From Phaeospirillum tilakii (GTDB taxonomy: Bacteria; Pseudomonadota; Alphaproteobacteria; Rhodospirillales; Magnetospirillaceae): a stretch of 64,000 bases of DNA. The stretch covers positions 62,001 through 126,000 of the forward strand of contig NZ_JBHUIY010000004.1 of the NCBI RefSeq assembly GCF_042683125.1, read 5' to 3'. Shown here in pieces: positions 1-8,571 of this stretch (positions within the stretch are counted from its first letter, which is position 1; the number at the start of each line of letters is the position of its first letter). Under the pieces are notes generated by a model. The model was given only the letters and a program-made list of their open reading frames with translations. It searched no databases and was not told the origin of the DNA. Made by a program: the position numbers and the translations under genes.

Positions 1-43
1 CGGGTGCGGGCGGGAGCCCGCCGACCGGCGCGGTCCGGGGGGC
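1..43. repeat. Hairpin fragment, probably a family B repeat end
   Basis: The window opens with a GGCGGG-AG-CCCGCC hairpin followed by a GGTCCGGGG stretch. This is the arrangement seen at the ends of the family B elements elsewhere in the window. It lies just downstream of the stop codon of the leftward dehydrogenase gene, so it may help end that transcript. The element is cut by the window edge. Confidence 0.4.
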
Positions 44-1501
44 TCAGAGCCCGCCGAGACTGAGATATTTGATTTCGAGGAATTCCTCGATGCCGTGGCG
101 CGAGCCCTCGCGGCCGAGGCCGGATTGTTTCATGCCGCCGAACGGGGCGACCTCGGTGGAGATGGCGGTATCGTTGATGCCGATGATGCCGTATTCGAGC
201 GCGCGGGAGACGCGGGCGACCCGGCCGACGTCGCGGCTGAAGAAATAGGCGGCCAGCCCGTATTCGGTGTCGTTGGCGAGACGGACGGCTTCGGCCTCGC
301 CGCCGAATCGCAGCAGCGGCGCGACCGGGCCGAAGATTTCCTCGCGGGTGATCGCCATCGCGGCGGTGACGCGGTCGAGCACGGTCGGCTCGAAGAAGGT
401 GCCGCCGCGCGGGTGACGGCGGCCGCCGGTCAGCACCCGGGCGCCGCGTTCGACCGCGTCGGACAGCAGGCGTTCGACCTTGGCGACGGCGGCGGCGGAG
501 ATCAGCGGCCCCTGCTGGCTGGCGGGGTCGCTGGCCGGCCCGACCCGCAGCGCGGCGGCGGCGGCGGCGAAGCGGGCGGCGAAGGCATCGTGGATGCCGT
601 CCTGGACCAGGATGCGGTTGGCGCAGACGCAGGTCTGGCCGGAATTGCGGAACTTGCAGGCGAGGGCGCCGGCCACCGCCTGATCGAGGTCGGCGTCGTC
701 GAACACGATCAGCGGGGCGTTGCCGCCCAACTCCAGGCTGAGCCGCTTGACGGTGTCGGCCGAGGCCCGCATCAGCAGCCGGCCGGTGGCGGTCGAGCCG
801 GTGAAGCTGAGCTTGCGCACCACCGGGCTGGCGGTCAGTTCGGCGCCGATCGCGGCGGGGTCGGCGGTGGTGACGATGTTGAGCACCCCGGGCGGCAGGC
901 CGGCGCGTTCGGCCAGCACCGCCAGCGCCAGCGCCGACAGCGGCGTCGCCTCGGCCGGCTTCAGCACCACGGTGCAGCCGGCGGCCAGGGCCGGGGCGCA
1001 TTTGCGGGTGATCATCGCGCTGGGGAAGTTCCACGGCGTGATGGCGGCGACCACCCCGACCGGCTGCTTGGTGACGAGGAGGCGCTTGCCGGCGGCGGGT
1101 TCGGGGATCACCTCGCCATAGACGCGGCGGCCTTCCTCGGCGAACCAGTCGAAAAAGCTGGCGCCGTAGGCGATCTCGCCGCGCGCCTCGGCCTGCGGCT
1201 TGCCCTGCTCGGCGCTGAGCAGGCGAGCGAGGTCGTCCTGGTGTTCGAGGATCAGTTCGGCCCAGCGGCGCAGGATGCGGCCGCGTTCGGCGGCGGTGCG
1301 GGCGGCCCAGGCGGGGAAGGCGCGTTCGGCGGCGGCGATGGCGCGGCGGGCGTCCTCGGGCCCGAGGGCGGGAACGGTGGCGATCTCGCGCCCGTCGGCG
1401 GGGTCGATCACCGCCAGGGTGGCGCCGGAGGCGGCGCCGCCCCATTGGCCGTCGATCAGGGTTTCGCGGCGCAGCAGGGACGGGTCGGCAAGGTCGGGCA
1501 T
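44..1501 (-). CDS. gabD: NAD(P)-dependent succinate-semialdehyde dehydrogenase
   Basis: This is a 485-residue cytosolic aldehyde dehydrogenase, the usual length for GabD. It should oxidise succinate semialdehyde to succinate, the last step of 4-aminobutyrate degradation. The cofactor motif TPWNF is at about residues 155-159, the general-base Glu in LELGG is near residue 257, and the catalytic Cys in SGQTCVCANR is near residue 291. The CxC arrangement around the catalytic Cys is typical of GabD. FTGSTATG, near 233, is the cofactor-binding glycine motif. The start is ATG. No GabT transaminase is next to it. A related semialdehyde could be the true substrate, but the ALDH family assignment is firm. 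Confidence 0.9.
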   Translation of the reverse strand: MPDLADPSLLRRETLIDGQWGGAASGATLAVIDPADGREIATVPALGPEDARRAIAAAERAFPAWAARTAAERGRILRRWAELILEHQDDLARLLSAEQGKPQAEARGEIAYGASFFDWFAEEGRRVYGEVIPEPAAGKRLLVTKQPVGVVAAITPWNFPSAMITRKCAPALAAGCTVVLKPAEATPLSALALAVLAERAGLPPGVLNIVTTADPAAIGAELTASPVVRKLSFTGSTATGRLLMRASADTVKRLSLELGGNAPLIVFDDADLDQAVAGALACKFRNSGQTCVCANRILVQDGIHDAFAARFAAAAAALRVGPASDPASQQGPLISAAAVAKVERLLSDAVERGARVLTGGRRHPRGGTFFEPTVLDRVTAAMAITREEIFGPVAPLLRFGGEAEAVRLANDTEYGLAAYFFSRDVGRVARVSRALEYGIIGINDTAISTEVAPFGGMKQSGLGREGSRHGIEEFLEIKYLSLGGL

Positions 1502-1526
1502 CGGGCGGGCTCCGGAATCACGGGCC

Positions 1527-2078
1527 TCACCGGCCGCGCGGCCGGTTGAGATCGAGCAGACCGAAGGTATCCGTTTCGAGCGTCGCCAGCACGCTGATTC
1601 GTGACGACAGATCGTCGAGATAGCCGGGTTCCAGCCCTTCGACCGGCTCGGTGCCCATCGCCTCGAGGGTGGCGCGGACCTCGGAGAAGGCCTGCTCCAG
1701 CCGGCGGGCGAGGCCGAGCCGGCACAGGCCGGAGGACAGGGTTTCCGCCACCACCCGGTCGATCTGGCGCACCCGGTCCGCCATCTGGCCGAGATGCAGT
1801 TCGACCCAGCGGCCGCGCACCTGATCGAGCACCTGATTGAAGCGGGCGCGCAGGCTGGCCTCGCCGCTCTGGTCGATTTCGCCCATCGCCAGCGAGATCA
1901 GGTTGCACAGCCGGATGGTGGCGTCGTTGAGGTCGTCGCCGATCCGGCGGCGTTCCCCCGCCGGCAGGCTGGTTTCGCCCAGGGCGCCGCGCAGCCGCTC
2001 CATCTCCGCCGCGACCTCGCGGGCGGACTGGAGATATTGCAGCGCCTTCTGCGCCTTCCGTTCGGCGGTGGTGGACAT
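1527..2078 (-). CDS. Unknown helical protein
   Basis: This is a 183-residue soluble protein that I do not recognise. It has no signal peptide, membrane segment or Cys-rich motif. It is rich in Ala, Arg, Glu and Leu and looks almost entirely helical, with heptad-like stretches over about residues 5-45 and 75-135 that suggest a helical bundle or coiled coil. The reading frame has the strong third-position GC of neighbouring genes, and the ATG start has a run of GA-rich sequence upstream. The gene is read in the same direction as gabD with only 25 bases between them, so the two may be cotranscribed. Confidence 0.7.
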   Translation of the reverse strand: MSTTAERKAQKALQYLQSAREVAAEMERLRGALGETSLPAGERRRIGDDLNDATIRLCNLISLAMGEIDQSGEASLRARFNQVLDQVRGRWVELHLGQMADRVRQIDRVVAETLSSGLCRLGLARRLEQAFSEVRATLEAMGTEPVEGLEPGYLDDLSSRISVLATLETDTFGLLDLNRPRGR

Positions 2079-2232
2079 CGGTGGTTAACTCCCTTGATAC
2101 GGGCGAGGCACGCCATACTGACGCATTACCCGAGGGATTAAAATACCTAGTGATGGAAACGCCGACTGTTGCGGACGCCATAGACCGCGTCGAGTTTTTG
2201 CCCGTCTCGGTGGTCGAGCGCCCCGGCCCGGT

Positions 2233-3054
2233 TCACAACCGGCGGTGCAGGGCGGCGGCGAAGCCGGGATAGAACGCCTCGCAGGTCGGGGCGATCGGCA
2301 GCAGGGCGGCGGCGAGCGGGCGCAGATCGACCGAGGGATAGCGGCGGGCGGGATCGAGCGGGGCGAGGGTCCGCCCCACCGCCGGTGGCCGCACGCCGAA
2401 GCGGGCCAGCGCCGCCGCCGGGTCGGTGGTCAGATCCTCGTAGCGCAGGATCCGCTCCGGCCCGAGCAGGGCGCGATAGCGCCGCAGCAGCCAGTCGAGC
2501 AGGGCGACCTGGCGGGCCAGCGGCCGGTCGATCCCGGCCAGCAGGGCGGCCAGTTCCGGGTTGAAGGCCTCGGCGGCGGGGAGGTGGCCGGTGCCGACCG
2601 GAAAATCGACCGTCTGCCACGAGGCCAGCACCGCCAGCGGGTCGCGCACCAGGGCCAGCAGCGGAAGGCGCGGCGCCAGCAGGTCGAGCAGGGCGCTGAA
2701 CTCGCCCGGATGCTTGACGATCAGGGTGAAATCGGCCGAAAGCGGCTGGGCGAAGCGCACCAGCCCGCGTTCCGCCCGCGACGGGCGGCGGCCGGGGGCG
2801 GCGGTGGGCTCGGCCGCCCAATTGTCGGGGATGATGCCGCCGACATGCAGCGACGGGGCCTGGCCCTCCTCGCGCAATTGCCGGCGGGCGGCGGCGAGGA
2901 AGGCCTCGATCTCGGCGACGGCGCGGGCGCGGTCGCCGTGCCGTTCCAGCCGCAGCGGCTCGGCCAGGGCGACGGTGTCGGGGCAGGCGTTGAGCAGGGC
3001 GCAGGCCAGGGTGGTGCCCGAGCGCGGCAGCCCGGTCAGCAGCAGGGTGGTCAC
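2233..3054 (-). CDS. Sulfotransferase-family protein
   Basis: This is a 273-residue protein of the PAPS-dependent sulfotransferase superfamily. The 5'-phosphosulfate loop GLPRSGTT lies at residues 8-15 and the 3'-phosphate motif LVRDPLAVLAS has Arg137 and Ser145 in the expected places. ILRYEDL, further on, is also typical. The chosen start is GTG at 3054, which overlaps the stop codon of the upstream glycosyltransferase (GTGA), so translation is probably coupled. Longer in-frame versions read back into the glycosyltransferase in the wrong frame. The likely role is sulfation or a related modification of a glycan made by its neighbours; the acceptor cannot be inferred. Confidence 0.8.
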   Translation of the reverse strand: MTTLLLTGLPRSGTTLACALLNACPDTVALAEPLRLERHGDRARAVAEIEAFLAAARRQLREEGQAPSLHVGGIIPDNWAAEPTAAPGRRPSRAERGLVRFAQPLSADFTLIVKHPGEFSALLDLLAPRLPLLALVRDPLAVLASWQTVDFPVGTGHLPAAEAFNPELAALLAGIDRPLARQVALLDWLLRRYRALLGPERILRYEDLTTDPAAALARFGVRPPAVGRTLAPLDPARRYPSVDLRPLAAALLPIAPTCEAFYPGFAAALHRRL

Positions 3055-3995
3055 CGCCGCCCTCCCAGCAGGCGTTCGAACTGCGCGCCCCAGGCGGCGC
3101 GGAAATGCGCCGGGGTGAAGCGGTCGGCCAGGGCGGTGGCGCGGCCCCGCTCGGCCAGGGTCCGGGCCCGCTCCGGCTGGTCGAGCAGGTCGAGCAGGCG
3201 GTCGGCCAGCGCCTCCAGCCGTGGCCAGGGGACGCTTTCGCAATTGTCGCCGGGGCGGAGATAGTCGCGCCCGCCGAAGGCGTCGAAGCCGATCACGGTG
3301 GTGCCCATCGCCATTGCCTCGAGCGGGATCAGGCCGAAACCCTCGGCCGGGCACAGCGACAGCAGGTGGCGCGCCTGCCCCAGCCGGGCGGCGAAGTCCG
3401 GCTGGCGGATCTTGCCCTGCGGCAGCGGTTCCAGCACCAGACCGGGCCGGCGGCGGGCGACCAACTGGCGGAACCGTTCCAGCAGCAGCGTTTGGCGCTG
3501 CCCGTGGCCCTTGTTGTGCAGCAGCACGCCGCCCTCCGGCCGGTCCGGCCAGGGTGGCGGGGTGGGGAAGCTGTCGGGGCGGATGAAGGGGGGAATGACT
3601 TCGCTGTCGATGCCGTAGAGATTGCGGATGAAGTCGTGGACGACCCGGCTGACGCTGACATAGAGGTCGAAATGGCCGTCGAGCAGGTCGAAGGTGGTGA
3701 AGCCCTGGACGTACATCACCTTGCGCCCGGCGCAGCGCAGCCCGAGGCAATGGGCCGAGAAGGACGGATTGGCGATCAGCACGTCCTCATCGCGGATGGT
3801 GGCGGGCAGGGCGTCGAGGTCGATCGACGGGAACACCGGGTCGTAGGCGAAGATGCCGTGGTCGGGCGATTCTCCGCCCACCCGCACCGCCCAGCCCTCC
3901 AGCCCGAAATCCTGCTGGAGGATGCGGCCGAGGTGATAGGCCATCAGGGTGCCGCCATTGGGAATGTAGGCGCCGACCACGAAGACCCGCGCCAT
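3051..3995 (-). CDS. Glycosyltransferase, GT4-like
   Basis: This is a 314-residue protein with a GT-B type layout. The N-terminus starts with a short strand and a Gly-rich turn (GAYIPNGG). The C-terminal half carries the nucleotide-sugar motif AEGFGLIPLEAMAMG with the two Glu residues spaced as in GT4 retaining enzymes, followed by GGRDYL. It lacks membrane segments and should act in the cytosol or at the inner face of the membrane. It is the first gene of a two-gene unit with the sulfotransferase (4-base overlap). This points to assembly or decoration of a surface polysaccharide. Donor and acceptor are unknown. Confidence 0.8.
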   Translation of the reverse strand: MARVFVVGAYIPNGGTLMAYHLGRILQQDFGLEGWAVRVGGESPDHGIFAYDPVFPSIDLDALPATIRDEDVLIANPSFSAHCLGLRCAGRKVMYVQGFTTFDLLDGHFDLYVSVSRVVHDFIRNLYGIDSEVIPPFIRPDSFPTPPPWPDRPEGGVLLHNKGHGQRQTLLLERFRQLVARRRPGLVLEPLPQGKIRQPDFAARLGQARHLLSLCPAEGFGLIPLEAMAMGTTVIGFDAFGGRDYLRPGDNCESVPWPRLEALADRLLDLLDQPERARTLAERGRATALADRFTPAHFRAAWGAQFERLLGGRR

Positions 3996-4265
3996 CGCTA
4001 GCCCCGCCCCGGTCGCGTCGGGGCCGGTTTCCTCGCCGTTGGGGCGCTCATCGTCGCCCCTCCGCCTGATCCTCGACGCCGGAGGGACGCACGCTGTCCT
4101 TTCCCGGCACGATGATCGCCTTCACGAAGGGATTTTCCATTTTTGATGATTTCCGTCCGTCCGATCGACAGCTTTCGCTTATCTTCGGCGGCAGGGTACG
4201 GTATTCCAGCGCGTCTGGGAAGCGGGCGGAGCCCGCATCGGCGGTGTCGGCGCGAGGGGGGACGG

Positions 4266-4962
4266 ATGGGGGGGATCCTGGTGTTCGGCGGGGAGGCGGA
4301 CTCGCCCCGGGTCGAACCGCTGCCGCCGGTGGGCGAGGCGCCGCTGGCGGTCGAGCCGGGCTGGGTGCCGCCCTGTCGTCCGCTGGCGCGGACCGGCCGC
4401 GACGGCCAGCCGATCACCCGCTGGCAGGCGGGGGTCTACCGCCGCTCGGGCACGGTCTGCCCGCTGTCGATGCTCGACCGCGCCGCCGGGCCCTGGACCG
4501 AGCCCCACGATCCGGCCGCGATCGATCCGGCCGAGGTGCCGGTCCGGCCCGGTCCGGCGGTCTATGGCGGCCTGCTGTTCCCCCATTTCGGCCATTTCCT
4601 GCTCGAATCCACCAACCGGCTGTGGTGGCCGCTGCGTCATGGCTTCACCGGACCGATCCTGTTCCAGCACACCCAGCCGGGGCAGGCGGTGCCGGCCTTC
4701 ATCCAGCGCTTTTTCGAGCTGCTCGGGCTGGCGGGGCAGGTGGTGGTGACCAACCAGCCGCAGGCCTTCGCGCAGATCATCGTGCCGGAGCGGTCGATGG
4801 TGATCCGCCGCTCGATCCACCGCGATTTTCACCTGCCGTTCGCCCGGGCGGCGGCGGCGGAGCGGGCGGAAGGCGTGGCGATATGGCGACCCCCTCACCC
4901 TCGATCTCGACCGGGTGTCGCGGCTGCTGCCCGCCTGTCGCCGCGCGCTTGATTTCGGGTAG
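4266..4962 (+). pseudogene. Broken GT61/DUF563-like glycosyltransferase gene
   Basis: The frame from ATG 4266 encodes about 206 residues with GT61-like features: GGLLFPHFGHFLLE followed by NRLWW, then a strand/helix stretch rich in aromatic residues. It then changes to a Pro/Arg-rich tail with a stop at 4952. From about 4885 the +1 frame reads GDPLTLDLDRVSRLLPACRR and stops at 4962, which looks like the genuine C-terminus of a protein. The reading frame therefore breaks in a GCG-rich slip-prone stretch at about 4850-4885. Even joined, the product would be about 231 residues, well short of the usual GT61 length, so an internal segment also seems lost. An in-frame start at 4143 is possible but its first 41 residues look like shadow sequence. 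Confidence 0.6.
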
Positions 4963-4997
4963 TCAGGTCTCCCCTTCCCGCCGCGCGCCAGCCTCAG

Positions 4998-6611
4998 TCA
5001 CGGGGCAGGCCGCTGGGGGGCGGTCCGGCCCAGCACCAGCACGACGCCGTCGGCGGTCCAGATCATCGAGCCGGGCGCGGGCCAGGGCGGCGCCGCGGCG
5101 ATCCGGTCGGACAGGGCCGGGTCGGTCATCTCGGCCGGACGGTGCTGCCAGACCGACACCGGATAGCGCATCGTTGCCTCTCCGATCAGTTGCAGCAACG
5201 GTTCGAGCCGGCCGATGGAGCAATTGAATACGCCGCAACTGTCGATCGAGTAATTCTGCGGGGGCGGCGCGTCGGGCGAATCCGGCGCGAAGGGGTAGGG
5301 CGGCATCCGGTCCTCCAGCTGGCCGACGACCAGGATGGGCAGCACCCCCGTGGTGGCGAAGGGGGCGAATTCCGGCGCCGCCTGCAACCGGGTCAGGATC
5401 CGGGCGGCAACCGCCCGGTCGCGCTGGTTGAGCAGGACGGTGGACAGGCTGGCCTTGTTCTGTTCGAAGCAGAACAGCAGCGTCATCCCGATCAGGGCGG
5501 CGCAGGCCCAGCGTCCGCGTCGCCGCCGGTGCAGATGGTCGGCCATCAGGGCGAAGACCATCGCGTAAGGCACCGCCAGGGCGATGATCGCCGTGAAGCG
5601 GAAGACCGCCTCGACCCGGACGATCGCCAGCGCAAAGGGCAGGGCCAGCATCAGCAGGGTGCAGACGGCAAGGCAGATCCGTTCCCGCCAGCGCGGGGCG
5701 AGGACCAGACAGACCGCCAGGGCGGCGTAAAAGGCCAGCTTCAACGGCAGGGGGAACAGGTGGGTGGACAGGAACAGAAAGCTGCCCCATCCGGTGAGGA
5801 AGCTCCGCACCCCCTGCGCCAGTTCCTCCGGCGACTGGACCATGCCCGCACCCATGCTGTGCCCGCCGCGCCCGCTGAAGGTGGGGATGTCGAGCAGATG
5901 CTGCGACAGGGGCACCGACACCGCGTAAACCGTCAGTCCGGCCGCCAGGATGGCCAGCCCGAACAGCAGCCCCCGCGCCTCCCGGCGCCCGATCGCTGCC
6001 GGCGCCGGCTGCCGGGACAGCCCGACCAGATGGGCCAGCAGCAGGGCGACGGTGAAGTGCATCGTCTGCTGGGAACAGGCCGACGACAGGGTGATGCACA
6101 CCACCGCCGCCACCGAACGGAGCAGGGCGGCCCGCCGCGCGCCACGGCCCAGGCAGGTCCAGGCCTCGATCGTCATCAGCCCGCCCCCGGTCGCCAGCAG
6201 GATGCCGGCGGCATTGGGGAAGTGGTTCTGTTTGAAGGAAAAGGTCTCCGCCATGATCGGAAAGCTGACCAGCAGCGCGGCGAAGGCGACGATGATCCCC
6301 GGCCGCCGGATCCCCAGCGCGCGGCAACAGGCCAGGGCCAGGAAAAGCAGCGCCAGCGACAGCACGGCGACCCCGGTCGCTGGGCCAAAGCTGTTGCCAT
6401 CGGCCAGACGCCAGACCAGCAGGTTCATCCAGCGGCCGATGGCAACGATCAGGCCGTACTGAAAATCAGGGCGAACAATGGCGTGCCAGTCGTCGCCGCC
6501 GAATGTCGGGACAAACATTCGGGTGCCATGGGCAAGGATGACGGTGAGGGCATACAGCCAAAGTATCGGGAAAACGCGCTTCCCGGTCTGAACCAAATCT
6601 TGCGAGGTCAT
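4998..6611 (-). CDS. GtrII-like integral membrane glycosyltransferase
   Basis: This is a 537-residue polytopic membrane protein with about ten hydrophobic segments spread from residue 15 to residue 400 and a soluble C-terminal part. The N-terminal GGDDWHAI, followed by YGLIVAIGRWMN, resembles the acidic (DDW) and ngRW motifs of the GtrII family, which transfers glucose from a polyprenyl carrier to O-antigen on the outer side of the inner membrane. Pro, Phe and aromatic-rich loops follow, as is usual for GT-C enzymes. It converges on the broken GT61 gene and shares the glycan context of genes at 2.2-4 kb. Assignment to GtrII is by eye; another GT-C family is possible. Confidence 0.65.
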   Translation of the reverse strand: MTSQDLVQTGKRVFPILWLYALTVILAHGTRMFVPTFGGDDWHAIVRPDFQYGLIVAIGRWMNLLVWRLADGNSFGPATGVAVLSLALLFLALACCRALGIRRPGIIVAFAALLVSFPIMAETFSFKQNHFPNAAGILLATGGGLMTIEAWTCLGRGARRAALLRSVAAVVCITLSSACSQQTMHFTVALLLAHLVGLSRQPAPAAIGRREARGLLFGLAILAAGLTVYAVSVPLSQHLLDIPTFSGRGGHSMGAGMVQSPEELAQGVRSFLTGWGSFLFLSTHLFPLPLKLAFYAALAVCLVLAPRWRERICLAVCTLLMLALPFALAIVRVEAVFRFTAIIALAVPYAMVFALMADHLHRRRRGRWACAALIGMTLLFCFEQNKASLSTVLLNQRDRAVAARILTRLQAAPEFAPFATTGVLPILVVGQLEDRMPPYPFAPDSPDAPPPQNYSIDSCGVFNCSIGRLEPLLQLIGEATMRYPVSVWQHRPAEMTDPALSDRIAAAPPWPAPGSMIWTADGVVLVLGRTAPQRPAP

Positions 6612-6859
6612 GCGTTTTCCTCTCCCCTTCGGGGACGGAAGCTAGCTCATTCCCGCGAGGGGCGAAAGGGGGGCATCGCGGCCATGCCCCCCCCCTCGGC
6701 CACCGTGCATGATGCCGGCCCCCTTCATGGGCCGGGCGCTCTTAGTACCGCCCGGCCAATGAACTGACCCGTTGGGTCAGTTCAGGCCGAGACGGTGACG
6801 CTCAGACGCCGCGCGGGCTGGCCGGCCGCCGAACGGATCAGTTCAAAGGGCGGCCGGTG
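6612..6859. other. Intergenic region with two hairpins
   Basis: No convincing gene lies here. A perfect inverted repeat GAACTGACCC-GTT-GGGTCAGTTC occupies 6761-6783. Just before it, GGCCGGGCG and CGCCCGGCC form a second stem at about 6730-6758. Both follow the stop codon of the leftward nucleotidase gene (6860), so they may act as its 3' end, although neither is followed by a clear U tract on that strand. Confidence 0.5.
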
Positions 6860-8359
6860 TTACCGCGTGGGGGCGATCCGGCCGTCGGGGGCGAGATCGA
6901 CCCGGCCGAGCCGGACCAGATGGTCGGCAACGACGTTGGCCAGCAACGGGCCGGCGCTGGCGTCGATCAGCACCCGCGCGGCGGCGAGCGGGGCATAGCC
7001 GTCGCCGCCCTTGGCGAGGTAGTCGGTGATCGCCACCCGGTAGCGGCGTGACTCGTCGAGCGGCTGGCCGCCGATCTCGACCGGGCCCAGCCGGCGTCCG
7101 GCCGGGGCGGCCGGGTCGTAGCGCAGCCGCAGCCCCGACACCTGGGGGAACCGCCCGGCCTTGCTCTCGACCTTGGCCAGCCCGCTTTCCAGCGCGGCGC
7201 GCAGCTCGGCCCCGCTCAGCTCGACCAGCATCGCCACGTTGCCGAACGGCAGCTCGGTCAGCACGTCGCGGCGGGTCAGGGTGGTGCCGGCGGGATAGAG
7301 CCGGTTGCCGCGCAGGCCGCCGCCATTGATCAGGGCGGCGTCGGCGCCGAACTGGGCGCGCAGGGCGTCGGCGAACAGGTCGCCCAGCGCCGCCTCCTCG
7401 CTCCGCACCAGGACGGTGCGGCTGTCGAGCGGGCGGGCGAGGGTGGCCAGCGGCCGGTCGAGACCGTCGGCCAGCAGGGCGTCGGTGGCGGCGATGGTCG
7501 GGGCCAGCGCCGGGTCGGCCGGCAGGTCGCGCACCGCCTCGAACCGCCAGTCGGCGGGGAAGACGCGGGTCTTGCCGGTGGTGCCGGGGTCGGGGCGATC
7601 GACCACCATCTCGACCTCGCCCAGCCAGTGCGCGTCCGAGCCGGCCTTCAGCACCAGCGCGCCGCCTTCCTGGATCGCCATCGGGTCGTGGTCGTGGCCG
7701 CCGAGGATCAGGTCGATCTCCGGCACGGCGCGGGCCAGGGCGCGGTCCTGGTCGAAATCGAGGTGGGTCAGCGCCACCACCAGCTCGGCCCCCTCGGCGC
7801 GCAGGGCGCGGGCGGCGGCGCGGGCGGTCTCGGTCTCGTCGGCGAAGCGGACCCCGCCGCCGACGGCGAGGTTGGCGGTCTGGGCGGTCAGGATGCCGAG
7901 GAAGCCGACCTTGACCCCGCCCTTGGTGACGATGCGGCGGGCGATCATCCCCCCGAACGGCTTCCCGTCGGGGCCGAGCACGTTGCTGCCGATCCAGGGA
8001 AAGCGGGATTCGGCGATCCGCGCCGCGAACACCTCGGGGCCGAAATCGAATTCGTGGTTGCCGGGCACCGCCGCCACCGGGTCGAGCTGGTTGAACAGCG
8101 CGATCAGATGGGCGCCCTTGGTCAGGTTGGAGGCCAGCGACGGCGACAGCAGGTCGCCGCCGAAGGTGCGCAGCGGGTTGGGCACCACCGCCTCGCGCCG
8201 CTTCAGCAGGGTGGACAGTTCGGCCAGCCCGCCGACGCCGTCGCGGGCGTGGTATTCATAGATGTCGTTGACGTGCAGGAAGGTCACCCGCACCTGTTCC
8301 GCCGTCGCCGGCACGGCCCATGCCAGCGCCAGCGCCAGTCCCCACACCAGACCCCTCAT
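6860..8359 (-). CDS. Periplasmic 5'-nucleotidase / UDP-sugar hydrolase family protein
   Basis: This is a 499-residue metallophosphatase of the UshA/5'-nucleotidase family that releases phosphate from extracellular nucleotides. Choosing the internal ATG at 8359 gives a clean Sec signal peptide (hydrophobic core at residues 4-17, cleavage near PATA-EQ). Metallophosphoesterase motifs follow in order: HVNDIYE, GGDLLSPS, PGNHEFDFG, THLDFD and GGHDHD. The C-terminal nucleotidase domain begins near residue 290 and includes NGGGLR. The first metal motif is ND-I-Y instead of the usual ND-x-H, so one canonical His ligand is Tyr34 here. It is divergent from the phosphatase gene at 8572. Confidence 0.85.
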   Translation of the reverse strand: MRGLVWGLALALAWAVPATAEQVRVTFLHVNDIYEYHARDGVGGLAELSTLLKRREAVVPNPLRTFGGDLLSPSLASNLTKGAHLIALFNQLDPVAAVPGNHEFDFGPEVFAARIAESRFPWIGSNVLGPDGKPFGGMIARRIVTKGGVKVGFLGILTAQTANLAVGGGVRFADETETARAAARALRAEGAELVVALTHLDFDQDRALARAVPEIDLILGGHDHDPMAIQEGGALVLKAGSDAHWLGEVEMVVDRPDPGTTGKTRVFPADWRFEAVRDLPADPALAPTIAATDALLADGLDRPLATLARPLDSRTVLVRSEEAALGDLFADALRAQFGADAALINGGGLRGNRLYPAGTTLTRRDVLTELPFGNVAMLVELSGAELRAALESGLAKVESKAGRFPQVSGLRLRYDPAAPAGRRLGPVEIGGQPLDESRRYRVAITDYLAKGGDGYAPLAAARVLIDASAGPLLANVVADHLVRLGRVDLAPDGRIAPTR

Positions 8360-8571
8360 CGCGTCCTCATCGGCAAAATTGCAAACGGTTCGCACTTTGC
8401 CGCCACCCTGGCCGGGGCGGAAGAGGCTTCGTGACGGCGTTGGCGAAAAATGCTGACAATTTTAGCCAAAATTGACGCGAATTTTGCTATTCACGTTCCC
8501 TTTCGTGGCGAGACAGCCCGCCGGCGGTGGGACTAAGCTGTCTATCAGTTGAAAAATGACGATCGCCGGGG

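Noticed and set aside
4112..5227. 371-residue frame across the broken GT61 gene
   Set aside because: Shadow frame rich in Gly/Arg/Pro that runs into the antisense of the GtrII-like gene.
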